In this document: piece after piece, positions 14,284 through 14,590 of the stretch
How positions within the stretch are numbered: the first letter of the stretch is position 1
Layout of the letters: the number at the start of each line of letters is the position of its first letter
Source: JALYTZ01 sp036559125
Lineage (GTDB): Bacteria; Vulcanimicrobiota; Vulcanimicrobiia; Vulcanimicrobiales; Vulcanimicrobiaceae
Direction: 5' to 3'
Assembly (NCBI GenBank): GCA_036559125.1
Contig: DATBTT010000033.1
Coordinates: 1 to 14,590 of the forward strand
Length of the DNA: 14,590 nucleotides
Notes under the pieces: generated by a model
Told to the model about the DNA's origin: nothing
Database searches by the model: none
The model's input: only the letters and a program-made list of their open reading frames with translations
Program-made: the position numbers and the translations under genes

Positions 14284-14590
14284 TGCGCGTGCATCTGGGT
14301 CCGGTCGGCCATTTCAGCCTCGCGGTGAAGGACGCAAATGCGAGCGCTGCATGGTGGACCCGAAATTTCGATCTCGACGAACTGTTCCGGTTCGACGACG
14401 GCGTGGCCGTGGGCAACGACGCGATTACGATCGCGCTCTTTAACGGAAAACCTGACCCCGCGGTTCTCGAACACCTGTCCTTCCACGTTGCAAGCATGAC
14501 GGCATTACGCGCCGCCCGCAACCAACTCAAGGCTAACGGCGTCGAGTTGGAGGATCCCGGCGATGAGATCGGTCCCGAGGGCCCCCGCTC
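14283..14590 (+). CDS. VOC/glyoxalase-fold protein, 5' part (cut by window end)
   Basis: An open frame from ATG at 14283 runs without a stop to the window end (102 codons visible). It begins MRVHLGPVGHFSLAVKDANA, followed by a Trp-Trp-Thr segment (24-26) and LDELFRFDDG. Then come EHLSFHVASM, an ANGVELEDP helix-turn segment and GPEGPRS at the edge. GHFSLAV...A.WW and HLSFHV are the paired beta-alpha-beta strands of a VOC/glyoxalase-type module, with His10 and His at EHLSFHV as possible metal ligands. The start overlaps the GNAT stop by one base (TAATG). The missing 3' end would hold the final Glu ligand. It is not closely similar to the other VOC gene at 10516. Confidence 0.75.
   Translation, partial: MRVHLGPVGHFSLAVKDANASAAWWTRNFDLDELFRFDDGVAVGNDAITIALFNGKPDPAVLEHLSFHVASMTALRAARNQLKANGVELEDPGDEIGPEGPR

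Overview
This is a high-GC bacterial chromosome segment (I estimate about 60% GC by eye; not computed). It opens with the 3' end of an rRNA operon and continues with tightly packed metabolic and proteolytic genes. Signal peptides, a possible lipoprotein and a Spy/CpxP-like protein suggest an envelope with a periplasm. The proteins fit a poorly sampled environmental lineage such as Eremiobacterota (WPS-2), but that placement is only an impression. The 23S fragment at 1-408 is the better phylogenetic marker.

Layout. (1) 1-669: the last ~400 nt of 23S rRNA, a ~100-nt spacer with a long hairpin and no tRNA, a complete 5S rRNA, and a strong rho-independent terminator. (2) 717-1529 (+): an alpha/beta hydrolase starting with GTG. 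It is convergent with, and overlaps by 6 nt, the next block. (3) 9461 down to 1524 (-): a probable five-gene transcription unit in the order phosphofructokinase (with pyrophosphate-type active-site signatures), SelO protein AMPylase, a PQQ-type sugar/sorbosone dehydrogenase-like exported protein, and two tandem exported S9 prolyl-oligopeptidase-type peptidases joined by an ATGA overlap. (4) 9520-9975 (+): a very short, cap-less HAD protein, divergent from the phosphofructokinase. (5) 12551 down to 9972 (-): ATP-type PEP carboxykinase, a VOC/glyoxalase-fold protein 11 nt behind it, a 151-bp gap with short GGG(G/A)TTAGG repeats, then a Spy/LTXXQ-like exported protein. (6) 12623-14590 (+): an exported DmpA/P1-type (S58) aminopeptidase, a GNAT acetyltransferase and a second VOC protein cut by the window end. 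These three are chained by ATGA and TAATG stop/start overlaps.

How the genes may work together (inference). Three exported peptidases would release peptides and amino acids. PEP carboxykinase and a reversible, PPi-type phosphofructokinase would move that carbon between the TCA pool and sugar phosphates. SelO, Spy-like and GNAT genes would add envelope or redox stress and protein modification functions. I see no CRISPR array, phage, transposon, toxin-antitoxin pair or recognisable defence system. The most notable points are the PPi-type signature of the phosphofructokinase, the cap-less HAD protein with a DxY motif I, the SelO TTG start inside the phosphofructokinase 3' end, and the heavily overlapped gene ends.
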